Source: Scybalousia_A sp052170555 (GTDB taxonomy: Bacteria; Bacteroidota; Bacteroidia; Bacteroidales; P3). From it: a stretch of 64,000 nucleotides of DNA. Position 1 is the first letter of the stretch. Each line of letters begins with the position of its first letter. The notes beneath the pieces were generated by a model that had not been told where the DNA came from, did not search any database, and worked only from the letters and a program-made list of their open reading frames with translations. Positions 25,690-35,795 of this stretch are shown here, in pieces. A program made the position numbers and the translations under genes. The stretch is taken from the NCBI GenBank assembly GCA_052170555.1, contig JBQNAI010000004.1, forward strand, positions 124,001-188,000, given 5' to 3'.

Positions 25690-28600
25690 TTATTTGTTGA
25701 TCAAAATTTTATTTTTTTTCTTTTTTTTCCTGAAAACATCAGCGACTTTATTATACTCCTTTTTGTAAGTAACCCTTGCACCCTGAGTATATGGTGAAAT
25801 ATTATATTTAGTAAAGTCATTGGCATTGGAATGATTGAATGCCTCTATGTTAATATTGTCGTTTACCTTATAATGTACGGATACATCCCCTATAATTTGC
25901 GAAGCTTCATCAGTAGTTGTGGTTTGAGATGTACCTCCAAAAGAGGTATTCAATTCTACAGTCCATTTGCCATAAGATTTGGAAAAATTGGCATCAACTT
26001 GGTCGGAAGTCTTTGTCCCGTTATCACCACTTATATAATTTAAATCAATATCTACAACTTTGATTATGTTGCTTATCATACCTGAAAGTTGAGAAAAAGC
26101 AACTCCCATAACAGAAGAGGTTACCCCTGACTGTAAAGTGTTTGTTTCGTAGCCCCCTTGTGAGAAATAAAACTGATTAGTTAGAAGTAAACTTGCAGTC
26201 TGTTCTAACATAACCTTCTCATTGCTTTTGTCAATATACATAAAAACTTGTTCAGTCGTCTGATCGTCCGTATTAGGTAAGTTGATATCAAAAGATGGTT
26301 TAGGATTAGTCATCTCACCTGTTAATCTAATGATACTTTCCACATCAACAGGTTTGCTGTACTCATTGCCAAGCAAGGAAGATAACGTAGCTTTTGTTTT
26401 ATATATAGCAGAAACATCCAAAATTCCACTCGCAGGCTCACCATTCCATGTAAGTGTACCTCCTCTTTGTAATATAAACTTTTTTTCCATAATATCCATA
26501 ATGTTGAATCCGAAGGTCCCATTGTCTATAGCCACTTCGCCTATCATAGAAAACTTACCATTGGAGTTTAGTGTTATTTTCAAATCTCCATTTCCCGCTG
26601 CAACCAAATTACCTTTCAATTGAGTGAAATCCATAGGAATATAAAGTTTTGCATCAGGATTTACATTCAAGTCTATATCTATACTATAATCCATACTCTT
26701 GTTGTTAGTTTCGTTTTTTGAATTTTTGCGAGAACTATCTGTGATACTGTTTAGATTTACAAAGGTAATAAAATCGTTTTCTGTTGCACTCTCTTTCCCA
26801 TTAACCGGAACAGTAAGATAAGTTCCTGCCTCAGTTTTGGCAGTCCCTGAAATATTTATTTGGTTACTATCACCAATCAGACTAACGTTGGCAGATGCAT
26901 AAGCAGTACCATAATACGTTTCGCCACTTGTAGCTTTGGTATCTAGTATTTTTATTTTCTCTGCAACTGCTTTTAAATTAATGTCAAAAGATTGGAAATT
27001 GTGATGAATAACATTACCATTTATCGTTATTTTATTATCCTGAACGTCTTTTAAAATGAAATTATTAAATAATATTTTGTTATTTCGTACTGTTATATCG
27101 TCATTGGACCTGTATTTGGTGTTGAGCATATTTACTTTCATTGCAATATTATTGCAGTGAATCTTCCCATCAATATCAGGAGCGGTTATTTTACCTCCGA
27201 TTTTTACGTTGTCACAGGATAATGTTCCATCCACATCAGAAGCAAATGAGGAAATAAATGTCCTAATTATTGATAAGGAAAAATTTTGCATGCTAAGATT
27301 CAAATCAAGTTGCTCGTTCTCTTTCTTGGGTGTGATAAAACCTGCGAGTTGTAGCGGAACAATATCTTTATTTTCAGATTGATAAAGAAATTTTATGTCG
27401 GTAGAAAAAATATCGGACGAAATATTATTATTAATATTTAACCATGCTTTACCTAAATAGACATCATTAATAGCAAGCCCCTCTATTTCCAAATTGGAGG
27501 TAATGGCAGGGGAACGAAGTAAATTTTTTAACATTACATTCTTATTAAGCTTACCATCAATATTCAATCCCATAGCACGAATAAATGGATTAGCAAGAGA
27601 AAGATCCACATTATCAAATTTGCAATTCAGAACATCATCATCACTTATCATTCCATCCACAACAATACTGCTTTTGGAAGAAGAAAGCATCAAGTTCATA
27701 ACGGAAATATCTTTATTGTAGATTCCTATTATGTGATTGTTATTCAAATTTACCCTCGTACCTTGTATATTACAAAAAGTATTATAGAAACTTCCTTGCA
27801 AACCTTTATCGTTTATGATAGTATTGAGTTCTAATTGAACATTAGTCGTGGAATCATCACTCTTGGCAAAAGAAACCTTCAAATCTACATCTGTAGAATC
27901 CACCTTACTATTAATAAGTATGTTTTTGAAAGCCATAGTCTCAGAAAGAATAAATTCCTTGATATTCATATTTAGATGAAGCTGCTTGTTTTGAGTATAC
28001 AATCCTATTTTGGTATTTTCAAATCTCATATCAGAATAAGATATTTGCTGAGCATAGATGTTGCATAATAAATTGGAGTCCTGATTTATTTTTCCGTCAA
28101 TATTAAGTTGCTTGGGAATAGTAATGTTTAGGTTAAAAAGAGAACGAACAACGTCTATATTTTTTACTTTCACCATAAAATCCACATTAGATTCAACAAT
28201 ATATTGCTCCATTGATTGATTAGACTTTTTAGTATTATAATTGGATTTCTTTTTTGCAGTAGTATCTGAAAAAACCGAAGAAAAATTCGGAATATATGTA
28301 TTTAACAAATATTTAATATCGCTGTTTAATGAATTAAAGGTATATTCTCCGTGAATATTGGCCTCTAAAATATCGCTGTTGAGTAATATGAAATTTACAC
28401 TATCATTATTGGTAGTTATTAAATTAATGTTATTTAAATTATAATTGAAAGTGGATGTTTGAATTTGAATATCTTGTAAAGTCACATTACAATTTAGGTG
28501 CTGAATGTCTAAATCTTTTACATCTCCTTTTATTTTTGCTGCAATGATTGTAGAAGTGTCTGCAAATGATAGGATATTCATCTTGTATAGATCCAAATGT

Positions 28601-30183
28601 GTTATTGTGGCATCAAGATTGATAGACGGTTTCTCTTTATAATTGACAAAACAATTACCTTCAAAGTTGACTAATTCATCGTGTATTTCTGCTTTAGCAT
28701 TGATATCGTAGCCGTTTATCTCTCCTTGCAGCGATATATCATTATAGTTGTTCCCTTTGAAATAACAATTTTTCATACTTGCCACAAGTTCTCCTTGCAT
28801 AGTCATGGGATTGGTACCCACGATTAGAGCTTGTGCTTCCAAGGTCGTATTTTCTAGCATAGGATTATCTATCAATTGACCTATATCTATACGTGGCGAA
28901 GATATATTGGCTATATATTTTGTTAAAGTATCATTAATGGGTTGAGCTTTTGCTAGCAAATCTGCAGAACCTAAATCTGAAAAAATGGAAACAGATGAAG
29001 AAAACTGATTGATTAGACCTTTGAAACTTCCCTTGATATTTACAACGCCTAAGTTGTATAGTATTTTAGGTAGATCAATATTAGGAACTAATGTGCCCAA
29101 CTGTAAAGAGTTGTAATCTTCAATAGAAGTTGTTACATTGCCTATTTGAAGATCAAAAAACGTATTTTTAATATCTGTAAGTCCTGTAATACGTCCATTG
29201 GTATTGATATGGGTTTTAGATGTCCTTATGTCCATTTGGTGTATTATCATATCGCTTATTGTACCCTGTACATCACAGGACAAATATATTCTTTGCTTTG
29301 CTCCTTGTATCTTTTTATTCCAGTGACATGCTTCTTTTAAATCTACGAATGAGCCACGATGTAAATTGAGTTTGCAATACACAGAATCAATAAATGAAGA
29401 ATAAGTCTGAAAATCCGACGTTTGCATTATAGCATCAAAATCTATAAATGAATCATCTGTTTTGACTACACCTTTGTGAATTTCTATTCCTTTTGGGGAG
29501 AACTTTATATTTCCTTTAAACTCGTTCAATGCAATGCCACATCGTTCCTTTACGGTGAGGTGTAGAATGTTAGCCTGCATATCTATACCTCGCATTTTAA
29601 AGTTTTTTGCTTTTAAATAGATATCGCTACATACTATTCTATTTGAGGCGAATAATCCTTTTTCTATGGGATACGCTCTGTCATAATCAAATAATGAAAA
29701 GTTAACGTTGTGAAAATTAATATTCTTCACCTCTAAAGTCATAGGCTTTGATGGTTTCTTTTCTTGCTTTTCATTAGATGAGAAATAGTCTATTATGAAT
29801 TGAAAATTGAAGTCCTTATTTTTCTTGGTTAGGTGACATGTAACATCTTTGAGTGTTACATTTCTAAGAATTACATGATTGTTTTGTGGAATACTTTTCA
29901 AATTAGCTTCTATATATGAGGCGTACAAAAGAGTGTCGTTGCTCAAATCTTGAATATAAATATCCTTTATCCCAGCGTTTATAAAAGGTGTAACGCTTAA
30001 TGCTCCAATGCTCACTTTGGTATGCCATTGTTTTGAAAAATAATCAGCAACCTTAGCTGCAAAGAACGATTGCACAGGTGTAGTATTTAGAAATGCTACA
30101 ACTAACCAGACAGATATAAAAATGCTTAGTAATATTCGTCCGATTGTCTTGGAAACAGTTTTTATAATTTTGCTTGATGTCAT
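25690..30183 (-). CDS. TamB-like translocation/assembly module protein
   Basis: This is a 1497-residue protein. A single N-terminal transmembrane helix (about 15-33, ILLSIFISVWLVVAFL) anchors it in the inner membrane, then long AsmA/TamB-type beta repeats fill the periplasmic part. The C-terminal TamB domain (about 1150-1470) contains LKGNLVAAGNGDLKIT, GTLTWNGEPASGILDVSAIY and NFSKSYGKWTVELN. Such proteins form hydrophobic grooves bridging inner and outer membranes for lipid transport or outer-membrane protein assembly. The basic tail (FRKKKKKNKILINK) is unusual. No TamA homologue lies beside it. Confidence 0.88.
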   Translation of the reverse strand: MTSSKIIKTVSKTIGRILLSIFISVWLVVAFLNTTPVQSFFAAKVADYFSKQWHTKVSIGALSVTPFINAGIKDIYIQDLSNDTLLYASYIEANLKSIPQNNHVILRNVTLKDVTCHLTKKNKDFNFQFIIDYFSSNEKQEKKPSKPMTLEVKNINFHNVNFSLFDYDRAYPIEKGLFASNRIVCSDIYLKAKNFKMRGIDMQANILHLTVKERCGIALNEFKGNIKFSPKGIEIHKGVVKTDDSFIDFDAIMQTSDFQTYSSFIDSVYCKLNLHRGSFVDLKEACHWNKKIQGAKQRIYLSCDVQGTISDMIIHQMDIRTSKTHINTNGRITGLTDIKNTFFDLQIGNVTTSIEDYNSLQLGTLVPNIDLPKILYNLGVVNIKGSFKGLINQFSSSVSIFSDLGSADLLAKAQPINDTLTKYIANISSPRIDIGQLIDNPMLENTTLEAQALIVGTNPMTMQGELVASMKNCYFKGNNYNDISLQGEINGYDINAKAEIHDELVNFEGNCFVNYKEKPSINLDATITHLDLYKMNILSFADTSTIIAAKIKGDVKDLDIQHLNCNVTLQDIQIQTSTFNYNLNNINLITTNNDSVNFILLNSDILEANIHGEYTFNSLNSDIKYLLNTYIPNFSSVFSDTTAKKKSNYNTKKSNQSMEQYIVESNVDFMVKVKNIDVVRSLFNLNITIPKQLNIDGKINQDSNLLCNIYAQQISYSDMRFENTKIGLYTQNKQLHLNMNIKEFILSETMAFKNILINSKVDSTDVDLKVSFAKSDDSTTNVQLELNTIINDKGLQGSFYNTFCNIQGTRVNLNNNHIIGIYNKDISVMNLMLSSSKSSIVVDGMISDDDVLNCKFDNVDLSLANPFIRAMGLNIDGKLNKNVMLKNLLRSPAITSNLEIEGLAINDVYLGKAWLNINNNISSDIFSTDIKFLYQSENKDIVPLQLAGFITPKKENEQLDLNLSMQNFSLSIIRTFISSFASDVDGTLSCDNVKIGGKITAPDIDGKIHCNNIAMKVNMLNTKYRSNDDITVRNNKILFNNFILKDVQDNKITINGNVIHHNFQSFDINLKAVAEKIKILDTKATSGETYYGTAYASANVSLIGDSNQINISGTAKTEAGTYLTVPVNGKESATENDFITFVNLNSITDSSRKNSKNETNNKSMDYSIDIDLNVNPDAKLYIPMDFTQLKGNLVAAGNGDLKITLNSNGKFSMIGEVAIDNGTFGFNIMDIMEKKFILQRGGTLTWNGEPASGILDVSAIYKTKATLSSLLGNEYSKPVDVESIIRLTGEMTNPKPSFDINLPNTDDQTTEQVFMYIDKSNEKVMLEQTASLLLTNQFYFSQGGYETNTLQSGVTSSVMGVAFSQLSGMISNIIKVVDIDLNYISGDNGTKTSDQVDANFSKSYGKWTVELNTSFGGTSQTTTTDEASQIIGDVSVHYKVNDNINIEAFNHSNANDFTKYNISPYTQGARVTYKKEYNKVADVFRKKKKKNKILINK

Positions 30184-30550
30184 ACTATATGATCAAGCTG
30201 CAAAGTTAAGAGTTTTTTTTGTTTTTATAATATGGAAAATAATAAATTTGAAAACTTTTTATATTTTTTGTTGTGCATAGAAAATTAACCTTTTATTTGC
30301 ATGGATACCATTGTTTGTTGAAGAATCATTTTCAATAAAAGATATTAATTTTCAGAATTGGCAAAAATACTAATTGGACATAAAAAGATAAGTATTTATT
30401 AACATATAATTTGTGGCTATACGGATTAAAAAGTAAATTAATACTGTCCAAAACAAAAATATCTATTTAAACTAAAAAAAATTACTGATGAAAAATAAGA
30501 ATTCTTTGGAAGTTTCGTTATGAAATTGTAAATTAAAATATCTAAATACT
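30184..30550. other. Divergent intergenic region, tamB-like / htrA-like
   Basis: TAACTTTG on the minus strand (30208-30201) is a likely -7 box for the TamB-like gene. No clear box was found for the protease on the plus strand, and no coding sequence. A weak match to the 1664 repeat (GGATTAAAAAG...CTGTCCAAAA) lies at 30423-30455. Confidence 0.35.
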
Positions 30551-31939
30551 ATGAAAAAGACATTTATATTATTGTTGCTTGCAATTACAACATTATCGTG
30601 CAATTTAAAGTCTCAAGACTTTACAGTAGCTGCTGAAAAAGGAATACATTCGGTTGTATATATTCGTTGTATTTATCGCAGTCAAGCTACTTATTACGAT
30701 GATTTTTTCAACAATGACTTTTTTTCTCAATTTTTTTCAATAGATCCATTTAGTTTTTTCGGAGGAGGACAACCACGTACGAGAATTCAGACTTATCAAA
30801 CCTCAGGCTCGGGTGTGATTGTAACCTCAGATGGATATATAGTCACAAACAATCATGTTGTTGCTAATGCTGATTCTATTACCGTTACACTCAATAATCG
30901 TGAAGAATATATTGCTAAAATAGTTGGCACAGATGCTGATAATGATTTAGCAGTTATCAAAATTGAAGCTCAGGATTTGCAACCCATAGAGTATGGAAAT
31001 AATGACGAAGTAAAGATTGGACAATGGGTATTAGCAATAGGAAACCCTTTCAATTTGACTTCCACCGTTACTGCGGGTATTGTATCTGCTAAGGCAAGAA
31101 ATATTAATATCTTATCTTCAAAAGAAAGTTCTCAACCTCTAACTTCGTTTATTCAAACAGATGCTGTGATGAATCCAGGTAACAGTGGAGGTGCTCTTGT
31201 CGATGTTCAAGGTCAATTAATTGGAATTAATGCTGCTATTGCTTCCAATACAGGTTCATATACAGGATATTCCTTTGCTATTCCTGTTAATATTGCAAAA
31301 AAAGTCATAAAAGATATTATTCAATACGGTGAGACACAAAAGGCAAGTGCAGGGATGGTTACAAAAGAAATAGATTCAAAATTACAAAGCGAAAAAAAAT
31401 TGCAAAATAATCATGGAGTATACGTTCAAAGTGTATTGAAAAATGGTGCAGTAGACAAGGCTGGAATAAAAACTGACGATATAATTATTAGAATTAATAA
31501 TAAAGCAGTTAATACTGCCTCTGAGGTAAACGAAATTATGTCTCAATTATCTCCAAATGAAGAAGTAATATTCAGAATTGTAAGAAATGGACAAGAAATA
31601 GATAAGACGGTAAAATTATTAAACCAAAAAGAAACAGATGAATTAGCATTGAAACAATTAGGAGACCAAAATGAAGTATTGGGAGCGAAGATAAGAGAAT
31701 TAACTGATAACGAACGTAAAAATTATCGGTTAAGCAGTGGATTAGTTATTGTAAAAATAGGAAAAGGTAAGCTAGCTTCCCAGGGATTAAAAGACGGATT
31801 TGTTATAACTGCAATAGATAATAACGCAAATGTGACATTGGCAGATGCATTGCAGTTGAATAATAGAAAAGGTCAGGTTATAATTGAAGGTTTCTATCCA
31901 ACTAGTGGCAGAAGTTATTATATGGTTTTAGTTCTCTAA
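30551..31939 (+). CDS. HtrA/DegP-type periplasmic serine protease
   Basis: This is a 462-residue trypsin-like protease and chaperone of envelope stress response. The histidine is in VTNNHVVANADS, the aspartate in TDADNDLAVIKIE and the serine in NPGNSGGALVD. Two PDZ domains follow (about 275-365 with KAGIKTDDIIIRINN, and 375-462). The signal peptide (KKTFILLLLAITTLSC) ends in a cysteine at about residue 17, so a lipoprotein form is possible although the lipobox is not classic. The second PDZ domain is shorter than in DegP. No neighbouring sigma-E-type regulator was seen. Confidence 0.92.
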   Translation: MKKTFILLLLAITTLSCNLKSQDFTVAAEKGIHSVVYIRCIYRSQATYYDDFFNNDFFSQFFSIDPFSFFGGGQPRTRIQTYQTSGSGVIVTSDGYIVTNNHVVANADSITVTLNNREEYIAKIVGTDADNDLAVIKIEAQDLQPIEYGNNDEVKIGQWVLAIGNPFNLTSTVTAGIVSAKARNINILSSKESSQPLTSFIQTDAVMNPGNSGGALVDVQGQLIGINAAIASNTGSYTGYSFAIPVNIAKKVIKDIIQYGETQKASAGMVTKEIDSKLQSEKKLQNNHGVYVQSVLKNGAVDKAGIKTDDIIIRINNKAVNTASEVNEIMSQLSPNEEVIFRIVRNGQEIDKTVKLLNQKETDELALKQLGDQNEVLGAKIRELTDNERKNYRLSSGLVIVKIGKGKLASQGLKDGFVITAIDNNANVTLADALQLNNRKGQVIIEGFYPTSGRSYYMVLVL

Positions 31940-32104
31940 ATCTGATTTTTTTGATATGATATCTTTATATATGCAATACAATGAACAATATATTGCTATT
32001 ATAAAATAGTTTTTTTGAAATATGGATATGATAAATTCATATTTTGATATTATGCGACATTGTCAACATATTGAAAAATAATCTTACAATAGCATTGTTC
32101 AGTC

Positions 32105-32172
32105 GCACAACAAAAAAAATTCTTTCTTTAATTTTTTTCGATATTGTTAAGAAAGATTTTTTTTTGTTGTGC
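32105..32172. terminator. Long A/T-rich hairpin downstream of the HtrA gene
   Basis: Arms start GCACAACAAAAAAA and end TTTTTTTTGTTGTGC; inner parts TTCTTTCTTTAA and TTAAGAAAGA also pair. It shares TTCTTTCTT with the intergenic element family. A 75-codon open frame across it is considered accidental. Confidence 0.6.
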
Positions 32173-32377
32173 ACTATTTTATTATTTCAAAAAGATGGTT
32201 TTGTTACCTACGAAATTATGTTATTGCTCTGGCAGAACTTTTTTATTAACTCCATTTATATTTTTTTGTAGTTGATATAAAATTTGAACTTTAACGAATT
32301 AATATGAATTGAAGAATAAGACTAAATATGTTTTATTTAATATCTAATGAGTTACTATCCATCTTGTAGATTATTCA

Positions 32378-32434
32378 AACAACAAGACAGAAACATATCT
32401 ATATCATATGTATATATGTTCCTATCTTGTTGTT
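32378..32434. terminator. Hairpin between convergent HtrA and gyrB genes
   Basis: Arms AACAACAAGA and TCTTGTTGTT with inner AACATAT/ATATGTT pairing. T-rich on the plus strand after the stem; likely bidirectional. The rest of 31940-32460 shows no gene. Confidence 0.7.
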
Positions 32435-32460
32435 TTTTATTTGGAAAACGATGCTAATAA

Positions 32461-34410
32461 TTAAGCATCTATATTAGCATATTTTGCATTATTTTCTATA
32501 AATTCTCTTCTCGGAGCTACGTCATCACCCATTAGCATAGAAAATATTCTGTCTGCCTCAGCAGCATCATTGATTGTCACATTACGCAGTATTCTGTGTG
32601 CAGGATCCATTGTAGTTGTCCAAAGTTGGTCTTCACTCATTTCACCCAAACCTTTGTAACGTTGTACTTCTATACCATCTGATCCACCAAGTCCTGCAAT
32701 GATTTGAGAGCGTTCCTCATCTGTCCAACAATACTGACGAAATGATTTACCTTTTGTTATTAAATACAGGGGTGGTGTTGCTATGTAAACATGTCCGGCA
32801 TCTATTAATTCTCTCATATAACGGAAAAAGAAAGTCAAAATCAAAGCTGCTATATGTGCTCCATCAACATCGGCATCTGTCATGATGATTACTTTATGGT
32901 ATCTCAATTTTTCCATATTCAAAGCCTTAGTATCATCTACCGTTCCGATGGAAACACCAAGAGCAGTATAGATGTTCTTTATGGATTCTGCATCAAGGAC
33001 ACGATGTTGCATGACTTTTTCTACATTGAGTATCTTGCCACGTAACGGAAGTATGGCTTGATGCTCCCGATCTCTGCCTTGCTTAGCCGTTCCTCCTGCA
33101 CTGTCACCCTCAACAATAAAGAGTTCGCACTCGGTAGGATCATTAGAAGAACAGTCTGCCAATTTACCAGGTAATCCTGCAACACCAAGAATCGTTTGTC
33201 GTTGAACAAGTTCGCGAGCCTTACGAGCAGCATGACGAGCTTGTGCCGCAAGAATCACTTTATCAACGATAGATTTTGCTTCTTTGGGATGTTCTTCCAA
33301 ATAATCGTTAAGTTTATCAGCAATCATTTGACTAACGGCACTAACTACTTCACTATTGCCCAATTTAGTCTTTGTTTGACCTTCGAATTGAGGCTCTGCA
33401 ACTTTAACCGAAATAACGGCTGTCAAACCTTCACGAAAATCATCTCCGCTTATCTCGAATTTGAGTTTTTCTAACATTTTCTCTTTCTCTGCATAGTTTT
33501 TGAGAGTACGAGTCATACCCTGACGAAAACCTTGTAAGTGAGTACCCCCTTCATGTGTGTTGATATTATTGACATATGAATGAAGATTTTCTGTAAATGT
33601 AGTATTGTACTGCATCGCTATTTCAATAGGAATACCATTCTTCTCTCCTTCAATACAAATAGGCTCTGGTGTGATTTTTTCTCTTGAAGCATCTAGATAT
33701 TCCAAAAAATCTTTCAATCCATTTGCTGAAAAAAACTCATCTTCTCTATATTTGCCATTATCATCAATTTCTCTAAGATCTTTAATGAATAATCTCAAAC
33801 CCTTATTCAAAAAAGCAAGTTCTCGTAATCTTGCACTAAGAGTATCATAATTGTATACAGTAGTAGTGAATATCTCATCATCTGGAGTAAATTCAACAGT
33901 TGTTCCTCGCTGTGTTGTAGTACCTATCTCTCTCACTGAATAAAGAGGTTTGCCTCTCATATACTCTTGTTCATAAATCTTTCCCTCCCTATAAACTTTA
34001 ACATGAACGTGCTTAGACAATGCATTAACGCAGGATACACCAACCCCATGCAAACCACCAGAAACTTTGTAAGAACCTTTATCGAATTTACCTCCTGCAT
34101 GTAACACAGTCATAACTACTTCTAATGCACTACGATGTTCTTTTTCATGCATATCTATCGGAATACCTCTTCCGTTATCTTCAACTCTGATGGTATTATT
34201 TTCAAGAATAGTTACGTGAATATCCGTACAATAACCTGCCAAAGCTTCATCAATAGAGTTGTCCACAACTTCATAAACCAAATGATGCAATCCGCTTGTG
34301 TTGACGTCTCCTATATACATAGCTGGACGTTTTCTTACCGCCTCTAAACCTTCCAATACATTGATACTGGCAGCTGTATAATTGCTTTTATTAGTGTTTA
34401 TATCCATCAT
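32461..34410 (-). CDS. gyrB: DNA gyrase subunit B
   Basis: This is the ATPase subunit of gyrase, which introduces negative supercoils with GyrA (not in this window). In 649 residues: GHKL ATPase domain with EVVDNSIDEALAGYC, VEDNGRGIPID and GGLHGVGVSCVNALS; transducer domain; Toprim with EGDSAGGTAKQGRD and DADVDGAHI; C-terminal QRYKGLGEMS and GDDVAPRREFIE. Length and the absence of the long E. coli insert fit Bacteroidota GyrB rather than ParE. It has its own promoter at 34462-34433 and stands alone. Confidence 0.96.
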   Translation of the reverse strand: MMDINTNKSNYTAASINVLEGLEAVRKRPAMYIGDVNTSGLHHLVYEVVDNSIDEALAGYCTDIHVTILENNTIRVEDNGRGIPIDMHEKEHRSALEVVMTVLHAGGKFDKGSYKVSGGLHGVGVSCVNALSKHVHVKVYREGKIYEQEYMRGKPLYSVREIGTTTQRGTTVEFTPDDEIFTTTVYNYDTLSARLRELAFLNKGLRLFIKDLREIDDNGKYREDEFFSANGLKDFLEYLDASREKITPEPICIEGEKNGIPIEIAMQYNTTFTENLHSYVNNINTHEGGTHLQGFRQGMTRTLKNYAEKEKMLEKLKFEISGDDFREGLTAVISVKVAEPQFEGQTKTKLGNSEVVSAVSQMIADKLNDYLEEHPKEAKSIVDKVILAAQARHAARKARELVQRQTILGVAGLPGKLADCSSNDPTECELFIVEGDSAGGTAKQGRDREHQAILPLRGKILNVEKVMQHRVLDAESIKNIYTALGVSIGTVDDTKALNMEKLRYHKVIIMTDADVDGAHIAALILTFFFRYMRELIDAGHVYIATPPLYLITKGKSFRQYCWTDEERSQIIAGLGGSDGIEVQRYKGLGEMSEDQLWTTTMDPAHRILRNVTINDAAEADRIFSMLMGDDVAPRREFIENNAKYANIDA

Positions 34411-34432
34411 TACCTTGTTTAAATTAGGATTG

Positions 34433-34462
34433 CAAAGTTACGGAAAAATATCCTAACTGCAA
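34433..34462 (-). promoter_or_regulatory. Bacteroidota-type promoter for gyrB
   Basis: On the minus strand TTG (34462-34460), a 19-base spacer and TAACTTTG (34440-34433), 22 bases ahead of the ATG. Confidence 0.7.
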
Positions 34463-34491
34463 AATATTTTTTACTCCCTCTGCAATAGCAC

Positions 34492-34535
34492 AAAATAAAG
34501 TCCCACTTCAATACAGTAAAGTGGGACTTTATTTT
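34492..34535 (-). terminator. Terminator hairpin downstream of the 34555 lipoprotein gene
   Basis: Perfect 15-bp arms AAAATAAAGTCCCAC and GTGGGACTTTATTTT with a 14-base loop. It is T-rich at the end on either strand. Same AAAGTCCCAC word as in the element family. Confidence 0.8.
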
Positions 34536-34554
34536 ATTGAATTTCATCATAAAT

Positions 34555-35040
34555 TTATTGTTTCGTACCTCTAAATTCTTCCTCTAAGGTTACACCACTT
34601 CTTTTTATGGTATAATCTAAGTTTAACATGCCATCGTGTAGAGAACCGCTGAGTTTGAGAACTTCAAACCCCTGGTCTCCTAAATTGTATGTATTTATGG
34701 ATATTTCTGGTGTGAGATTAGATCCACTGAATATGGTGTCCCCATTCTCAATAGCCATTTTGATACCCGGAATATTGAAGTTAAATTCCTCAATATAAGA
34801 AATGATATTCTTGTTATCGCTAAATTGGATGCTATACAACATAATAGAAGACGATTGCTCGCCAACAGTCAAAACAGCAAGCCTGTCTTCCATACGAAAA
34901 CTATATATACTGCCTTTTTTTGTTTCATGCGTTCCCTTAAACGTCATTCTGTTATTGTGCTCCTTCTTATCATTTCCTCCACAAGCTACAAAAAGTATTG
35001 CAATCGCAATAATAAAAAAATGTTTGTTGAAATTTTTCAT
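34555..35040 (-). CDS. Small lipoprotein, calycin-like
   Basis: This is a 161-residue lipoprotein with a signal peptide and lipobox FVACGGND (Cys 20), followed by a charged stretch (NDKKEHN) that may act as a surface-export signal. The body is predicted beta-rich (TKKGSIYSFRMED, SSSIMLYSIQF, DGMLNLDYTIKR) and shares its plan with the neighbour at 35260: a strand-rich domain, a GDTIFSGSNL/GDTILTGADI segment and a C-terminal strand. It looks like a calycin-like small protein of Bacteroidota; function unknown. It is bracketed by hairpins and so probably has its own transcript. Confidence 0.7.
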   Translation of the reverse strand: MKNFNKHFFIIAIAILFVACGGNDKKEHNNRMTFKGTHETKKGSIYSFRMEDRLAVLTVGEQSSSIMLYSIQFSDNKNIISYIEEFNFNIPGIKMAIENGDTIFSGSNLTPEISINTYNLGDQGFEVLKLSGSLHDGMLNLDYTIKRSGVTLEEEFRGTKQ

Positions 35041-35168
35041 TTGACAATTTGTTTTATTTTTATAAAAATTTGAATAATAATATTTTTATTGTTTTTTACT
35101 AAAAACACCTTGAATAAAATTTTTGCAAAATCACGTAAAAAAACAGATAACAACAAAACAAAAAGAAA

Positions 35169-35205
35169 CAGAATCACATCTTAACAATGTTAGAATGTGA
35201 TTCTG
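35169..35205 (-). terminator. Terminator hairpin of the 35260 lipoprotein gene
   Basis: Perfect 11-bp arms CAGAATCACAT and ATGTGATTCTG with a 15-base loop; located 54 bases past the stop. Confidence 0.75.
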
Positions 35206-35259
35206 ATGTTTTAAAACAAAGTATAATGTATCATAAATACATAACCTTTATTTTATTTT

Positions 35260-35754
35260 CTATTTTCTTACTCCATTGTAATTGAAAGAGATGTCCATTT
35301 GCATCATTTTGTATTTTCCTTCTACATCAAAGTAAATTTTACCATTTTTGATTTTACCTCTAATTGTGTTTACTTTGTAACCTGTTTCTTTCAACTGACC
35401 TTCTTTAATGTATTGAGACTCTATATCAGCACCTGTCAAAATAGTATCACCTTTATTAACAGAGAAACTAACATTGTCTATAATAATGTCTAATTTATAT
35501 GGCATTTGTTGAGCAAATTTCACTTGTTTCATTTCTATTTTACAAGTTTTTTTTGCATTTGAACAAGTAGTTTTTACTTCTAAATTATCCAAATTGGATA
35601 CGGCAGGAATTAAAATTAAAGTTCCTTGCCAGTTAGATACATTCTCTGTTAGTGTTTGTTCATTTTGCTCTTTTTTATCGTCATTTTTATCGCCACAAGC
35701 TACAAAAGACAAAGTTGCTATTGCAACTAATAATAGTTTTTTTAAATTCTTCAT
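35260..35754 (-). CDS. Small lipoprotein, calycin-like (paralogue of 34555)
   Basis: This is a 164-residue lipoprotein. Lipobox FVACGDKN (Cys 20) followed by NDDKKEQ. The domain has LEVKTTCSNAKKTCKIEMKQ, then MPYKLDIIIDNVSF and GDTILTGADIES, and ends MQMDISFNYNG. The MPYKLDI segment fits the calycin-like pattern in which MP is followed by an alternating strand. Two cysteines (CSNAKKTC) could form a disulfide. It is probably a paralogue of 34555 and 35796; binding partner unknown. Confidence 0.72.
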   Translation of the reverse strand: MKNLKKLLLVAIATLSFVACGDKNDDKKEQNEQTLTENVSNWQGTLILIPAVSNLDNLEVKTTCSNAKKTCKIEMKQVKFAQQMPYKLDIIIDNVSFSVNKGDTILTGADIESQYIKEGQLKETGYKVNTIRGKIKNGKIYFDVEGKYKMMQMDISFNYNGVRK

Positions 35755-35795
35755 TTTTTGTTTTGTTTTTTAATTGTTTATTTTTTAATTGCTAA

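Noticed and set aside
32044..32271. 75-codon plus-strand open frame after the HtrA gene
   Set aside because: It runs through a long A/T hairpin and has a low-complexity Phe/Leu/Ile composition.
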